DNA of 64,000 bases from JBGPTF01 sp041490445 (GTDB lineage Bacteria; Acidobacteriota; Terriglobia; Acidiferrales; UBA7541): positions 3,790 through 67,789 of the forward strand of contig JBGPTF010000020.1 in the NCBI GenBank assembly GCA_041490445.1, in the 5' to 3' direction. This document shows, one piece after another, positions 17,087 through 25,568 of this stretch. The position numbers and the translations under genes were made by a program. A model generated the notes under the pieces. That model was not told where the DNA came from, ran no database searches, and saw nothing but the letters and a program-made list of their open reading frames with translations. Numbering within the stretch: position 1 is the first letter of the stretch; every line of letters begins with the position of its first letter.

Positions 17087-18667
17087 ATGCGGAAACGAAT
17101 CACGATTGCCCGGGATTGGCTGCTGGGGTCCGCGCCCGGGCGCTTGCTGCCGCGTTGGCTGTTCCTTCGCGGCCTCGGCCTGATCTACTTTTCCGCATTT
17201 TATTCTCTCGCCTTCCAAATCCAGGGCCTGATCGGGCCGAATGGAATCCTTCCCGTGAAGCCGTATCTCGAAGCAGTCACGCTGCACCTCGGCTCGGCGC
17301 GATTCTGGTATGCGCCAACGGCGCTGTGGTTCTCGTCCGGCACGCACGCGCTTGCGGCGCTTTGGATCATGGGGATGATCGCCTCGATCCTGCTCGTGCT
17401 GAACCTCTGGCCGCGCGGCTCGCTGGTGATCTGCATCCTTTGCTATCTGTCCTTCATCGCCGCGGCGCAGGATTTTTCATCCTACCAGTCAGACGGAATG
17501 CTGCTCGAAGCGGGGTTTCTGAGTTTCTTCTTCGCGCCTCGAGGGCTGCAACCGGGGCTCGGAGAAAGGCATCCGCCTTCGCGCGTCTTTTATCTTCTGC
17601 TGCTGTGGTTGTGGTTCCGTATTTATTTCGAATCCGGTGTGGCGAAATGGATGGGAGGCGACCCCCAATGGCGGCATCTGACGGCGATGGACCAGTATTA
17701 TCAAAACGGCCCGCTGCCCACCTGGATCGGCTGGTATGTGGAGCAATTGCCGCACTGGTTCCACGCCGCCGCCGCGGCGCTCACGCTCGCGCTGGAGATA
17801 TTTCTCGTCTGGCTGGCGGTACTGCCCCGGCGCTGGCGCATCCTGTGCTTCTGCATCGTGACGCCCTGGCAGGCGATGATCATCCTGACGGCGAACTACA
17901 CGTTCCTGAATTATCTGGTGCTGCTGCTCGGCGTGTCGTTGCTTGACGACCGCCTCTTCGCGCGATGGATGCCTCACCGCTTGTCTCTGCCATCTGCGGA
18001 ACCCCCGTTGCCTGCAACGCAGAATGGGCATTTCGGGCACGCTGCAAAAGCCCTTCATCGCTGGGTTGGGATGTTTTTTGCGGCGTGGATTTTCTATGCG
18101 ACGGCGGCCCAGCTTGTGTGGATGTTCTCCCCTGCCCTGCCGCTGCCGGCCGGCCCGGTGCAGGCGCTCGAGCCGTTTCGGATTGCGAACCAGTTCGGTT
18201 TATTCGGGCGGATGACCCTCGGGCGTTACGAAATCGAATTCCAGGGCTCCGAGGACGGCCTTACCTGGACCGCTTATCCCTTCCGCTACAAGCCGCAAGA
18301 TCCAAAGGACGCGCCGCGCATCTATGCGCCCTACCAACCGCGCTTCGACTGGAATCTCTGGTTCGCTTCGCTGGGTTCGTGGCGTGAGAATCTTTTCGTA
18401 CTGCATGCGCAGGAACGCTTGCTTGAAGGAAGCGGCGCGGTAGTTTCGCTTTTTGCCGGAAATCCGTTTCCGAAAGGCCCGCCGCGCTACGTGCGCACGG
18501 TGGTCTGGCAATACTGGTTCACCGATCGCGCCACGAAGCGGGCCAAACACGTGTGGTGGCGCAGGAAGATGCTGGGATTGTATTCGCCGACGCTCGAGCG
18601 CGGACCTGACGGATCCATTGGGATTGTGCGGTTTCCCGGCGGCACGATCATGGCCCCGCCGGAATAA
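17087..18667 (+). CDS. Lipase maturation factor family membrane protein
   Basis: About 526 residues from ATG 17087 (MRKRITIARDWLL); an in-frame ATG at 17024 gives a longer form without better support. Many transmembrane segments lie in the first 350 residues. Conserved LMF-type stretches are visible: DFSSYQSDGMLLEAGF, SGVAKWMGGDPQWR, QYYQNGPLPTWIGWYV. A soluble C-terminal domain contains YEIEFQGSEDG and FRYKPQDPKDAPR. LMF1 in animals helps lipases fold in the endoplasmic reticulum; the role of the bacterial homologues is not established. Confidence 0.82.
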   Translation: MRKRITIARDWLLGSAPGRLLPRWLFLRGLGLIYFSAFYSLAFQIQGLIGPNGILPVKPYLEAVTLHLGSARFWYAPTALWFSSGTHALAALWIMGMIASILLVLNLWPRGSLVICILCYLSFIAAAQDFSSYQSDGMLLEAGFLSFFFAPRGLQPGLGERHPPSRVFYLLLLWLWFRIYFESGVAKWMGGDPQWRHLTAMDQYYQNGPLPTWIGWYVEQLPHWFHAAAAALTLALEIFLVWLAVLPRRWRILCFCIVTPWQAMIILTANYTFLNYLVLLLGVSLLDDRLFARWMPHRLSLPSAEPPLPATQNGHFGHAAKALHRWVGMFFAAWIFYATAAQLVWMFSPALPLPAGPVQALEPFRIANQFGLFGRMTLGRYEIEFQGSEDGLTWTAYPFRYKPQDPKDAPRIYAPYQPRFDWNLWFASLGSWRENLFVLHAQERLLEGSGAVVSLFAGNPFPKGPPRYVRTVVWQYWFTDRATKRAKHVWWRRKMLGLYSPTLERGPDGSIGIVRFPGGTIMAPPE

Positions 18668-18798
18668 TCACCAGCCACCGCGTAGGCAAGCTCGCCGGTC
18701 CCGTCGTGGCCGGGCCTGGAATGTGGGCACCCGGCAGTTGGAACAAGGCAGGCGGCGCTGCTAGACTTCGAGACGCGTTCCTAGAGGAGGTTGCCGCA

Positions 18799-19233
18799 AT
18801 GGTTGCGTGGACTCTGGTATTTCACGTGGTTGGCTTCGTGATGTGGATCGGCGGACTGATGATCGCCACGCAGGTGCTGATGCAGCACGCGGAAGCGGCG
18901 ACAGAAGATGCGCGGCGCGCCCTGGGCACGCTCGCGAACAAAGTCATGAGTTCGATGGCGCTCCCCGGGGCCCTGCTGGCTCTGGTCAGCGGCGCCATCC
19001 TCGTCGTGATAAATCCTGCGTATTACCTCCACGCCCGCTGGCTGCAGCTCAAGCTGGTGTGCGTCCTGATCCTCATCGTGCTGCACCTGGTGGGCGCGTC
19101 GCGCGCCAGGGACGTGCTGGCCGGGCGCGCCACTGCAACGCGCGGCGAATGGCTTCGCCTGCACATCTTCATCTCGCTGGTATTTCTCAGCATCCTGATT
19201 TTCGTTCTGCCGGTCGCCGTGAACTGGCGCTGA
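18799..19233 (+). CDS. HemJ/CopD-like four-helix membrane protein
   Basis: The protein has 144 residues from ATG 18799 after GAGGAGG. Four hydrophobic helices are evident. The first contains FHVVGFVMWIGGL, matching the histidine-bearing first helix of HemJ (protoporphyrinogen oxidase, UPF0093). A later helix reads WLQLKLVCVLILIVLH, like the lysine/histidine helix of that family. The usual HemJ ending (NE-x-P) is missing, so a related small CopD-superfamily heme protein is also possible. Confidence 0.6.
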   Translation: MVAWTLVFHVVGFVMWIGGLMIATQVLMQHAEAATEDARRALGTLANKVMSSMALPGALLALVSGAILVVINPAYYLHARWLQLKLVCVLILIVLHLVGASRARDVLAGRATATRGEWLRLHIFISLVFLSILIFVLPVAVNWR

Positions 19234-19335
19234 TCTGCAGCCGGCGAGGCGCGCCGCCCTTCGCCGCGTCTGCTGGCCAGCGCATTCAGAGCGAATCAAT
19301 TGACTTTCTTGCACACTCGGTGTAGAAGCGCACAA

Positions 19336-19803
19336 ATGTTTCTTCTGCAGAACCCATTGCCTCTGGCCGCTGCTCCGCTGTTCGCAGTGAAGGATATTGC
19401 TTCGTTTGTGGGCGGCGGACTCGTCGGCGTCCTGATCAATCAGTTTTACTCGCGTCGCCAGGCGAGAACAGAGGTTTCGCTGAAGCTGATTGATCACTAT
19501 TTCGAAATGTACGGCGATCTCGAAGCCGCGAATACCTATCTTGCGGGGCCGCTTCCTGTTCCCCTGCCGGAGCTCACACAGGAAGAAGCCAAGGCCCTGA
19601 ACATTGTTCGCAAGGTGGCGGATTGGTTTGACACTGTCGGGCGGCTCTACGGCAGCGGATACGCTAATCGCCGGCTGCTGGATGAGGTGGGGATCGGGGA
19701 TTTGATGATTCAATTCCGGCGCCAGCTTGAGAATCACCCGCGCAATTGCAATGCGCACACGCAGTGGCGCAATCTGTTCGCCTATCCCGGGAAACCGGAC
19801 TGA
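19336..19803 (+). CDS. Hypothetical membrane-anchored protein, AGPLPxP cassette gene 1
   Basis: About 155 residues from ATG 19336; a TTG at 19300 is also open. A short hydrophobic stretch (IASFVGGGLVGVLIN) is followed by a helical domain (EVSLKLIDHYFEMYGDLEAA ... ADWFDTVGRLYGSGY). That plan resembles DUF4760-type proteins. It contains AGPLPVP at about residues 69-75, a motif shared with the next two genes. It is separated from gene 2 by only eight bases. Function unknown. Confidence 0.6.
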   Translation: MFLLQNPLPLAAAPLFAVKDIASFVGGGLVGVLINQFYSRRQARTEVSLKLIDHYFEMYGDLEAANTYLAGPLPVPLPELTQEEAKALNIVRKVADWFDTVGRLYGSGYANRRLLDEVGIGDLMIQFRRQLENHPRNCNAHTQWRNLFAYPGKPD

Positions 19804-19811
19804 GGTGAACT

Positions 19812-20045
19812 ATGCTGAAGGAAAGAGACGTCCGGGAGACGAACCTGGTCCATCAGACGATAACGGGTGTGCGCACGAAGCTGGATGACTTGGTTGACCT
19901 GTTTCGCGTTCGATGGCGCGCGATGGCGGGCCCTCTTCCGCTGCCAAAGGAAAAGCCGAAGAGCGACAGTCCCGGCTCACCGGGTACCGGCGGAGGAGGA
20001 AGCACCGGCGACACTGGTGGCGAGCAGAAGGAAAAGACAAAATGA
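19812..20045 (+). CDS. Small hypothetical protein, AGPLPxP cassette gene 2
   Basis: The gene codes for 77 residues. A ribosome site GAGGTGA lies a few bases before ATG 19812. The N-terminal half is helical (LVHQTITGVRTKLDDLVDLF). Then comes AGPLPLP, and the rest is a disordered Gly/Ser/Lys-rich tail (SPGTGGGGSTGDTGG). No membrane segment. It sits between two proteins with the same motif and is probably cotranscribed with them. Confidence 0.55.
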   Translation: MLKERDVRETNLVHQTITGVRTKLDDLVDLFRVRWRAMAGPLPLPKEKPKSDSPGSPGTGGGGSTGDTGGEQKEKTK

Positions 20046-20088
20046 GCCTCTTCGAAGGAATCGTTAGGTTCACCACAGGAGTCTCTCG

Positions 20089-20418
20089 ATGAAGCCAAGT
20101 TTCCATCTTGAACGAAGTTTGAAGCGCGTTCGCGGCAAGCTATATGGCATCAACGATCCGGTCCTGCAGATTGACTTTGCTCGGGAGCTGCCAGATCACG
20201 TTGATAGGCTGATCGAGAAATATCAAATTAAACGCACCGAGATTGCCGGGCCGCTTCCCATCCCCAGCACGGACAAACCATCGCGGCGACTGGGTAGTCC
20301 GGGTGACGTGCTCATCGGGATCCCTGGGGAAGGGACAATCAGAGTCAAGCTGGCGCGCCGACACACGGCCACGTGCCCCAAGTGCCGCGAAAAATTCTCC
20401 TTCACCTGCAACAAATAG
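20089..20418 (+). CDS. Small hypothetical protein with zinc-finger-like tail, AGPLPxP cassette gene 3
   Basis: The gene codes for 109 residues, starting after GGAG eight bases upstream. A helical front half (FARELPDHVDRLIEKYQIKR) is followed by AGPLPIP. The C-terminus reads HTATCPKCREKFSFTCNK, a CxxC pair plus a third cysteine and a nearby histidine that could bind zinc. Function is unknown. With the two upstream genes it forms a compact co-directional cassette ending convergently with the AsmA gene. Confidence 0.6.
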   Translation: MKPSFHLERSLKRVRGKLYGINDPVLQIDFARELPDHVDRLIEKYQIKRTEIAGPLPIPSTDKPSRRLGSPGDVLIGIPGEGTIRVKLARRHTATCPKCREKFSFTCNK

Positions 20419-20460
20419 CCGGTGCAGCTCCGCGCTTGAGGAATTAGTGTCTAGCTGGAT

Positions 20461-21783
20461 TTACTGAGGCGGTTTTTTCTTGCCCAGGAAGCCGCCGACA
20501 AGCCCGCTGAGGCCTTTGGCTTTCTCCGGGAGCGCGTTCTGCAGGGATTGGTCGATCGCGTTGCCTGCCTGACCGCCCATCTCGGGAATGAACGTGGGAT
20601 TCGAGGTCGTGCCCTGAATGCGGAACGGGATGTCGCCGCTGCCGAGCGCCATTCCTGGAATTGTCACCAGCGCTCCAAGAGCGCTGATGCCAGGATTCAA
20701 CTTCGCCACCATGTGGAAATCCAAACGGTTCTGAGGGCTGACGGCGCCCGCCCCGGTAATCGTCCCCAGCGCCGGGATGACGATGCTGATCTGCTCGGCG
20801 CGGATCCCTTCGGGCGCCACGCGCAGATGCGAGCTCATGTTTTCGATTTCCGTGTTGGAGCTGGTTGTGAGCCCGCTCAACTTCGCAATCATTCCCAGGT
20901 TCGACGCAAAATCAAATCCGGAGAGCTTCACGCGGGTGACCGCGATGGGCCCGGTGGTGACGAGATGATCGAGCGGCCCGTCGGAAGAAAGATTCGCAGT
21001 AATCGTCCCGCTCTCGAGCGACGAACCGCGCGGCAAATCGGTGCCCAGCGCTTCGAGAATGCCCTGCACGTCGCGCGCCGGCAGTTTTTGCGCCGCGAAT
21101 TTCAGGTGCACGGGCGCGCGATCGATCGAAGCGTTTGGGTTGAGCGGCCCCACCGTGCCGTTCAGCTTCACGCTTCCGCCGCTCGCCGTTTTTGCGGCGA
21201 TGGCCAGCGGGATGACGGCGCCCGGCGCGATATTGTTCAGGTCCATCGAGACATCGCTCAGGCTGGAGGTTGCTCCGCCGCCCGACCTGCCAAGCGTGAC
21301 ACGGCCGTTCGTAATGGTAAGTTTTTGGACGGAAAATTCGCCGGCTTCAGCGGCGGGCTCCGCGCTAGACTCCTTTTGCCCGCCGAGGCTTTCGAAATTC
21401 CACTTCCCCACGGGCGAGCGCAGCAGGCGGATGTCCGGCGCATCCACGTTCAGCGACCGCACATGCAACTGGCGGTGGAGCAGTAACGGCCACACCTCGA
21501 CGCCCACGGCGAGCGACTTCGCGCGCAGGAAAGGCTCGCGACTGAAGGCGCGGTCGTCGCCAATCGTGATGGCCTCCGCCTGGACCGTTCCCTTCAGCAG
21601 CGAGAGGTCCAGATGTCCGATTTCGACCGTGCGGCCCAGCGATTCGCTCAGTTTCGACTGGATCAGAGGGCGGAAGTGGTCCACGTCCACAAAAAACGGC
21701 GCCGCCAGCACGATGATTAGCAGCAACGCGACGCCGATCCCGGCGACCAGCGGCCACTTTCTTTTCTTGAGCGTTTCTGCCAT
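20461..21783 (-). CDS. AsmA-family protein
   Basis: The 440-residue protein starts at ATG 21783 after GGGAGG. One N-terminal transmembrane helix (VAGIGVALLLIIVLAAPFF) precedes a typical AsmA start: VDVDHFRPLIQSKLSESLGR, then VEIGHLDLSLLKG. Long repeats of amphipathic beta strands follow, as expected for the lipid-bridging/AsmA-like fold. Members act at the envelope in outer-membrane lipid or protein homeostasis. No partner genes lie nearby. Confidence 0.8.
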   Translation of the reverse strand: MAETLKKRKWPLVAGIGVALLLIIVLAAPFFVDVDHFRPLIQSKLSESLGRTVEIGHLDLSLLKGTVQAEAITIGDDRAFSREPFLRAKSLAVGVEVWPLLLHRQLHVRSLNVDAPDIRLLRSPVGKWNFESLGGQKESSAEPAAEAGEFSVQKLTITNGRVTLGRSGGGATSSLSDVSMDLNNIAPGAVIPLAIAAKTASGGSVKLNGTVGPLNPNASIDRAPVHLKFAAQKLPARDVQGILEALGTDLPRGSSLESGTITANLSSDGPLDHLVTTGPIAVTRVKLSGFDFASNLGMIAKLSGLTTSSNTEIENMSSHLRVAPEGIRAEQISIVIPALGTITGAGAVSPQNRLDFHMVAKLNPGISALGALVTIPGMALGSGDIPFRIQGTTSNPTFIPEMGGQAGNAIDQSLQNALPEKAKGLSGLVGGFLGKKKPPQ

Positions 21784-21922
21784 TGCCGCCTCCCTCAAGG
21801 CTGGTGTGGATTTGGTGCGGCGCAGCCTGGGGACGGTGCACGGTCAATCGGACGGAACCGGGCTAGAAAGGTCCCCATGCGCGGAGGATAGCACTGGCCC
21901 CACGGAAACGGCAATGCGCCGG

Positions 21923-22270
21923 TTAGGCGAGGGCCCGCTCGGCTTCTTCGATCGTGGCGTAGGAGGAAAAAATCGGGTCGAGGCTGGCGAGGTGGAACAC
22001 GTTTTTCACACGGTGAGTCATTCCTGCAAGCGCGAGCCTTCGTCCTGCATTCCGGCAGGTAACGTAGGTATGCACAAAAGCCCCCAGCGCTGCCGAATCA
22101 ATGAAAGGCACCTCGGTGAGATCGATGATCAGAGACGGATGGGACACCGCCTGCGCCGCCTCCCGGAATTGCGCCACCGTCTGCAAGGTCACCGGGCCCA
22201 CCACGCGCAGGATGTGAAGCCCTTCGCGCGATCCAGCGCGACCTTCAACCCACATCTTATCCCTGTCCAT
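21923..22270 (-). CDS. STAS-domain anti-sigma factor antagonist-like protein
   Basis: About 115 residues from ATG 22270; no strong ribosome site is visible and the frame extends further upstream. The STAS pattern is clear: a first strand LHILRVVGPV, then LIIDLTEVPFIDSAALGAF, where the serine after FID is the usual phosphorylation site. A final helix is near ASLDPIFSSYATIEEAERAL. It is expected to bind an anti-sigma kinase in a partner-switching system; none is adjacent. Confidence 0.8.
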   Translation of the reverse strand: MDRDKMWVEGRAGSREGLHILRVVGPVTLQTVAQFREAAQAVSHPSLIIDLTEVPFIDSAALGAFVHTYVTCRNAGRRLALAGMTHRVKNVFHLASLDPIFSSYATIEEAERALA

Positions 22271-22657
22271 TGGCGCGGATTCTAGCGCAATCAGTCTGGA
22301 GCAGCAACCGCAATCCTGTGCCGGACGCAGGCAGGCCCCCTCTGGCGTTCCCCGCACGGCGCAGCGGCGCTTCTCGCCAGTCAGCGCGAAAAAAATGGCC
22401 AGCGGGGCGCTCGCGAGTTTCCACTCAGGTCTTAAGCTGTTGATAGCACAGGAATCGTGGACGAAGAGGGCTTGTGCCGGGTGAGGGTAAAGCGCAATTT
22501 TCGGTGGCCACCACGGCCGGATCGTGGTAATCTATCATTGCGTTTGTTGCTCTTGTGATTCCTTCTTGATGCTTCAACGAGGCTGCCAGGTCGCAACAAC
22601 CTTGCAGCCTTTTGTTTTGACGGCTAGAGGCGACTCGAGAAGCACAAACAATCTTTA
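22271..22657. promoter_or_regulatory. Cold-shock gene leader region
   Basis: These 387 bases hold no gene. A ten-base palindrome GGTGGCCACC lies at about 22504-22513, and the terminator-like hairpin at 22580-22610 lies 48 bases before the cold-shock start codon. Long structured leaders are usual for csp genes. No unambiguous -35/-10 pair was found. Confidence 0.4.
22580..22610 (+). terminator. Terminator-like hairpin in csp leader
   Basis: AGGCTGC pairs with GCAGCCT and, after one mismatch, AGGT pairs with ACCT; the run TTTGTTTT follows directly. This is a textbook intrinsic terminator placed upstream of the cold-shock start, so it could end a short leader RNA or act as an attenuator. Confidence 0.6.
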
Positions 22658-22879
22658 ATGAATAGAGTACGTGAAGTGAGAGAACAAGGCACAGTGAAAT
22701 GGTTCAACGCCGCCAAGGGCTACGGGTTCATCCAACGCCAGTCCGGTGAAGACGTCTTCGTGCACTTTTCGGCGATCCAGTCCGAAGGGTACAAGACGTT
22801 GAACGAGGGTCAGGCCGTGGAATTCGAAGTCCGCAAGGGCCCCAAGGGCCTGCAGGCGGAGAACGTGACCTGCCTCTAG
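22658..22879 (+). CDS. csp: Cold-shock protein, CspA family
   Basis: The gene codes for 73 residues. The cold-shock domain is complete: GTVKWFNAAKGYGFI (RNP1) and DVFVHFSAI (RNP2), then the closing strands EFEVRKGPKGLQAENV. It binds single-stranded RNA/DNA and acts as an RNA chaperone. Seven extra residues precede the usual start. A terminator follows at 22890-22918. Confidence 0.95.
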   Translation: MNRVREVREQGTVKWFNAAKGYGFIQRQSGEDVFVHFSAIQSEGYKTLNEGQAVEFEVRKGPKGLQAENVTCL

Positions 22880-22889
22880 TCGGCAACTG

Positions 22890-22925
22890 GCGGGCTCGCC
22901 CTCTGCGGCCGGGCCCGCTCATTTT
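22890..22925 (+). terminator. Rho-independent terminator after csp
   Basis: GCGGGC (22890-22895) pairs with GCCCGC (22913-22918), followed by TCATTTTT. It lies 11 bases past the cold-shock stop codon. Confidence 0.7.
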
Positions 22926-22995
22926 TCGTCTTCCATTTTTTCCGTGGTTTTGGCCCAGGGATCCAGAAACAAGGGACTGATACAAGGAGGCCGGG

Positions 22996-23214
22996 ATGCA
23001 GGTTCTAGCGGAAGGCCAGAATGTTCGTCACGAACTGTACGGAATGGGAGTGGTGCTGACGTCCGATTCAGAGCGCACGACCATTGACTTCGACGACCAC
23101 GGTGAAAAGAAGTTCGTCACCAGTATCTGGATCGCCGAAGTTGTGGGCGAAGCCCCTGCGAAATCCGCGCGCCCGAAGCGCCGCCGCAAGTCTCCAGCCA
23201 AAGCCGCCAAGTAG
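22996..23214 (+). CDS. Stand-alone UvrD/PcrA C-terminal-tail-like small protein
   Basis: The gene codes for 72 residues after a good site (AGGAGG). The core reads LAEGQNVRHELYGMGVVLTS and then TTIDFDDHGEKKFV. This closely follows the Tudor-like tail of PcrA/UvrD helicases (G-x-x-V-x-H-x-x-F/Y-G-x-G-x-V ... V-x-F-x-x-x-G-x-K), which contacts RNA polymerase. The rest is a lysine/arginine-rich tail (PKRRRKSPAKAAK). No helicase is attached. A nucleic-acid or RNA-polymerase binding role is inferred. Confidence 0.65.
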   Translation: MQVLAEGQNVRHELYGMGVVLTSDSERTTIDFDDHGEKKFVTSIWIAEVVGEAPAKSARPKRRRKSPAKAAK

Positions 23215-23252
23215 CGCCGTTTTCAGCAGAGCGTTTCTGTTGTTATTCCGGG

Positions 23253-23277
23253 GCCCGGTCGCATCGTGCGAGCGGGC
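23253..23277 (+). terminator. Hairpin terminator after small basic protein
   Basis: GCCCG-G-TCGCA pairs with TGCGA-G-CGGGC around a three-base loop, followed by a pyrimidine-rich run ending in TTTTT near 23300. It lies 38 bases downstream of the stop of the 72-residue gene. Confidence 0.6.
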
Positions 23278-23507
23278 TTCTATTCCTCAATTCTCCTTTT
23301 TCTCTTCTTAATTCCTGGCCGCTGAACTACCCAGTTCCCTACTCTTGCAAGATTTGGGCCGCCGGGTTAGTCTCTGCCAAATTTTGAGGAGTGCATGCTG
23401 TCGGAATTCGACCCGGAGTGGTTCTGCTCTCCGGAAGGTTGCCTCGGCAAGGATCACCCAGCTCTAACCTTCGGACGACGATTCGCTGTGCTCTCCAGCG
23501 CTTGAAA

Positions 23508-23951
23508 TTACTTTTGCAGCCAGCGCTGCGCGCCGACAGCGTAGGATTGTCGTAACCAGCGTTGGGCGCGGGCGTCAAGCTGCTCGGCGGAATATACGCG
23601 AAGCATGTGGCCGTGGAAATGGCGGGCGTAGGTGGCCACTTTTTCAAACCGTGGATCTTCCACGCGTTGTGGTAGAGCGAAGCTGCAAAGCAGATGGTCC
23701 TTCCGCGGGTAGGCCCCTGCAAATCGGACCCGCACCTGAAAGACGACGCGTGTCTTCTGCGGGATCATCCGAACCCGTCCGCACGCGCGCACCATGCGGG
23801 CAAACTTGCGGAAGAGGCGCAAAACCTGCGGCTCCGAGCGCGCAAACAGATCCTTGAGGCTGTACTTCCCGCACGAATGCCACATGTGCGCCGTGACGAA
23901 CCGCTCGGCGCACAGCGGGCACTTCCAGAGAGGGCTGCGTCTGGCAGTCAT
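23508..23951 (-). CDS. DUF5655-like protein with N-terminal zinc-binding segment
   Basis: The protein has 147 residues from ATG 23951; longer in-frame starts lack a ribosome site. A metal-site pattern sits at the front: WKCPLCAERF, then MWHSCGKYSL. A compact domain follows (EPQVLRLFRKFARMVRACG ... KTRVVFQVRVRFAGAYPRKD), as in DUF5655 proteins, which have a possible ribonuclease or nucleic-acid binding fold. Function unproven. Confidence 0.65.
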   Translation of the reverse strand: MTARRSPLWKCPLCAERFVTAHMWHSCGKYSLKDLFARSEPQVLRLFRKFARMVRACGRVRMIPQKTRVVFQVRVRFAGAYPRKDHLLCSFALPQRVEDPRFEKVATYARHFHGHMLRVYSAEQLDARAQRWLRQSYAVGAQRWLQK

Positions 23952-24106
23952 GGCAAGAAATCCTGGGGCATCTTCAGCCGGTGCCCTGAGAAAGTCAACG
24001 CGCTTGCTTCGCCGATGGCCCCGATTCCGGCAAAGACGGTGCACATGCGCTTCAATCATTCCTTGACGCAAGGCGCTCCAAGGGTAAACTTGCCGCGAAC
24101 GCACCT

Positions 24107-25063
24107 ATGATACGCTCCAGCGGAATCACGGCCTCGGCAGTTGTTGCTTTTCTGGGTAGCGCTGCCTTTCTGCTCCTGGGATTTCTCTTTGTTTCGCTCT
24201 CCGGAAGGTTGCCGGCGGGCCAGATCGATCCACGTATCTTGCGCCTCACGGCGATCCTCTGCGGCCTGGTCTTGATCGGTTGTGGGGCCTGGGGGATCAG
24301 CACCGCCGTCGGGCTTCTTCGCTTGCGAGAGAGGGCGCGCATTTCGATGCTGGTGTTCAGCGCTCTGATGGCATTTGTGAGCGTAGCTTCGGCTCTGTGG
24401 ACGGTGGCGATGCAGCCACCGGTCCAGCCTGGTCTCACGGCGGCTCAGTACAAAGCGCTCTATCTCGGCATCGTCGCGTTTTACTTCGTGTTCTGCCTGC
24501 TCGGCGCTCTGTGGCTCTACTACTTCAGCAGGGCTTCGGTGAAGCAGCAATTCGCCGGGGGTCTCGTTGCAGCGGGGCAGGAATCGCAGCGGCCAGATAA
24601 ACCGGTGAGTATCCTTGCGATCGCATGGTGCCTGGCTTTGACAGGCCCTCCGACGCTGTTCCTTATCCCCCTGCACTTCCCCACCATGTTTCTGGGCCGC
24701 GCAGAGAGCGGACTCCCCGCGGCGCTCTTGTACCTAGTGACGGGGCTCCTTTCCTTCGTCCTCGGGCTGGGGATGCTCCGCTGGAAACCGTGGGCGCGCA
24801 CGGCGGCGGCCTGGTATTTTCTTTTTTGGTTTGTGCACGGGATGGCGCAAACTTTGCTCCCTGGCTGGCAGGAGAGACAAGCGGCCTTCCACAACCTGAT
24901 GCCGCGCTGGGCACCAGAGACGAAAGTTTACGTGCCGTCGTTTCCGCTCTGGTTCTCTGTTGTCTTCAACATTCTGGTGACGCTGGTCCCCGCATATTTT
25001 CTTGTTTCGCGGAAAGAAGCATACCTGGCCGTCGCGAAACAGACTCCACGATCGGAGACATAG
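24107..25063 (+). CDS. Multi-pass hypothetical membrane protein
   Basis: The protein has 318 residues with about seven to eight hydrophobic helices arranged as two similar halves: residues ~10-150 and ~165-305. They are separated by a soluble linker (QQFAGGLVAAGQESQRPDK). No known transporter or enzyme motif was recognised. It is divergent from the DUF5655-like gene, with 155 bases between the starts. Confidence 0.65.
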   Translation: MIRSSGITASAVVAFLGSAAFLLLGFLFVSLSGRLPAGQIDPRILRLTAILCGLVLIGCGAWGISTAVGLLRLRERARISMLVFSALMAFVSVASALWTVAMQPPVQPGLTAAQYKALYLGIVAFYFVFCLLGALWLYYFSRASVKQQFAGGLVAAGQESQRPDKPVSILAIAWCLALTGPPTLFLIPLHFPTMFLGRAESGLPAALLYLVTGLLSFVLGLGMLRWKPWARTAAAWYFLFWFVHGMAQTLLPGWQERQAAFHNLMPRWAPETKVYVPSFPLWFSVVFNILVTLVPAYFLVSRKEAYLAVAKQTPRSET

Positions 25064-25129
25064 GTCGCAAATCCAAGCCAGCCGCCTGGCGGCGAGACGG
25101 CGAGGAATATCTCCTCTTCGGCAGGCGGG

Positions 25130-25546
25130 CTAACGCTTGCGCGTTTCGGGAGTGTAATGCGTCTGGAGGTATTTGATGATCTTTGCCGCGGCGTCATCCG
25201 GGATGGGCTGGCCGAACGTCTTGATCATCTTGTTGACTTCGGCTTCCCACGTGGCGGCGGGGAGCGGCGGCTGCATCGTGATGTAGCGCGTGCTGTGGCA
25301 GGTATTGCAGTAGGCCTCGACTTCCTGTTTGCCATCGCCCGGCTCGAGTTGCGCGCGGTACAGGGGATATGCTCCGGCGCCAAATACGGCGCCGGTGTCG
25401 AGCGCGGGCGGCGCCGCCGGTTGGCTCATGTCCCCCAGATTCGTCTGCGAATAGTAACCGTTCTGCGACTGGGCATAGAGGATCGCCGCGCCTGCGGCGG
25501 CCAGCGTCACGATCGCGCTCACAACCAATATTCCGCGCTGTTTCAT
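25130..25546 (-). CDS. Periplasmic monoheme cytochrome c, SorB-like
   Basis: The protein has 138 residues from ATG 25546 after GGAGA. The signal peptide is ILVVSAIVTLAAAGAAILYA. One heme site is present (CNTCH, in VEAYCNTCHSTRYITMQ), and a C-terminal pattern WEAEVNKMIKTFG ... AAKIIKYLQTHY is typical of short c-type cytochromes. It starts 22 bases after the stop of the molybdenum oxidoreductase gene and should be its electron acceptor, as SorB is for SorA. Confidence 0.82.
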   Translation of the reverse strand: MKQRGILVVSAIVTLAAAGAAILYAQSQNGYYSQTNLGDMSQPAAPPALDTGAVFGAGAYPLYRAQLEPGDGKQEVEAYCNTCHSTRYITMQPPLPAATWEAEVNKMIKTFGQPIPDDAAAKIIKYLQTHYTPETRKR

Positions 25547-25568
25547 CGAAAGTTCTCCGCCCTGCACT

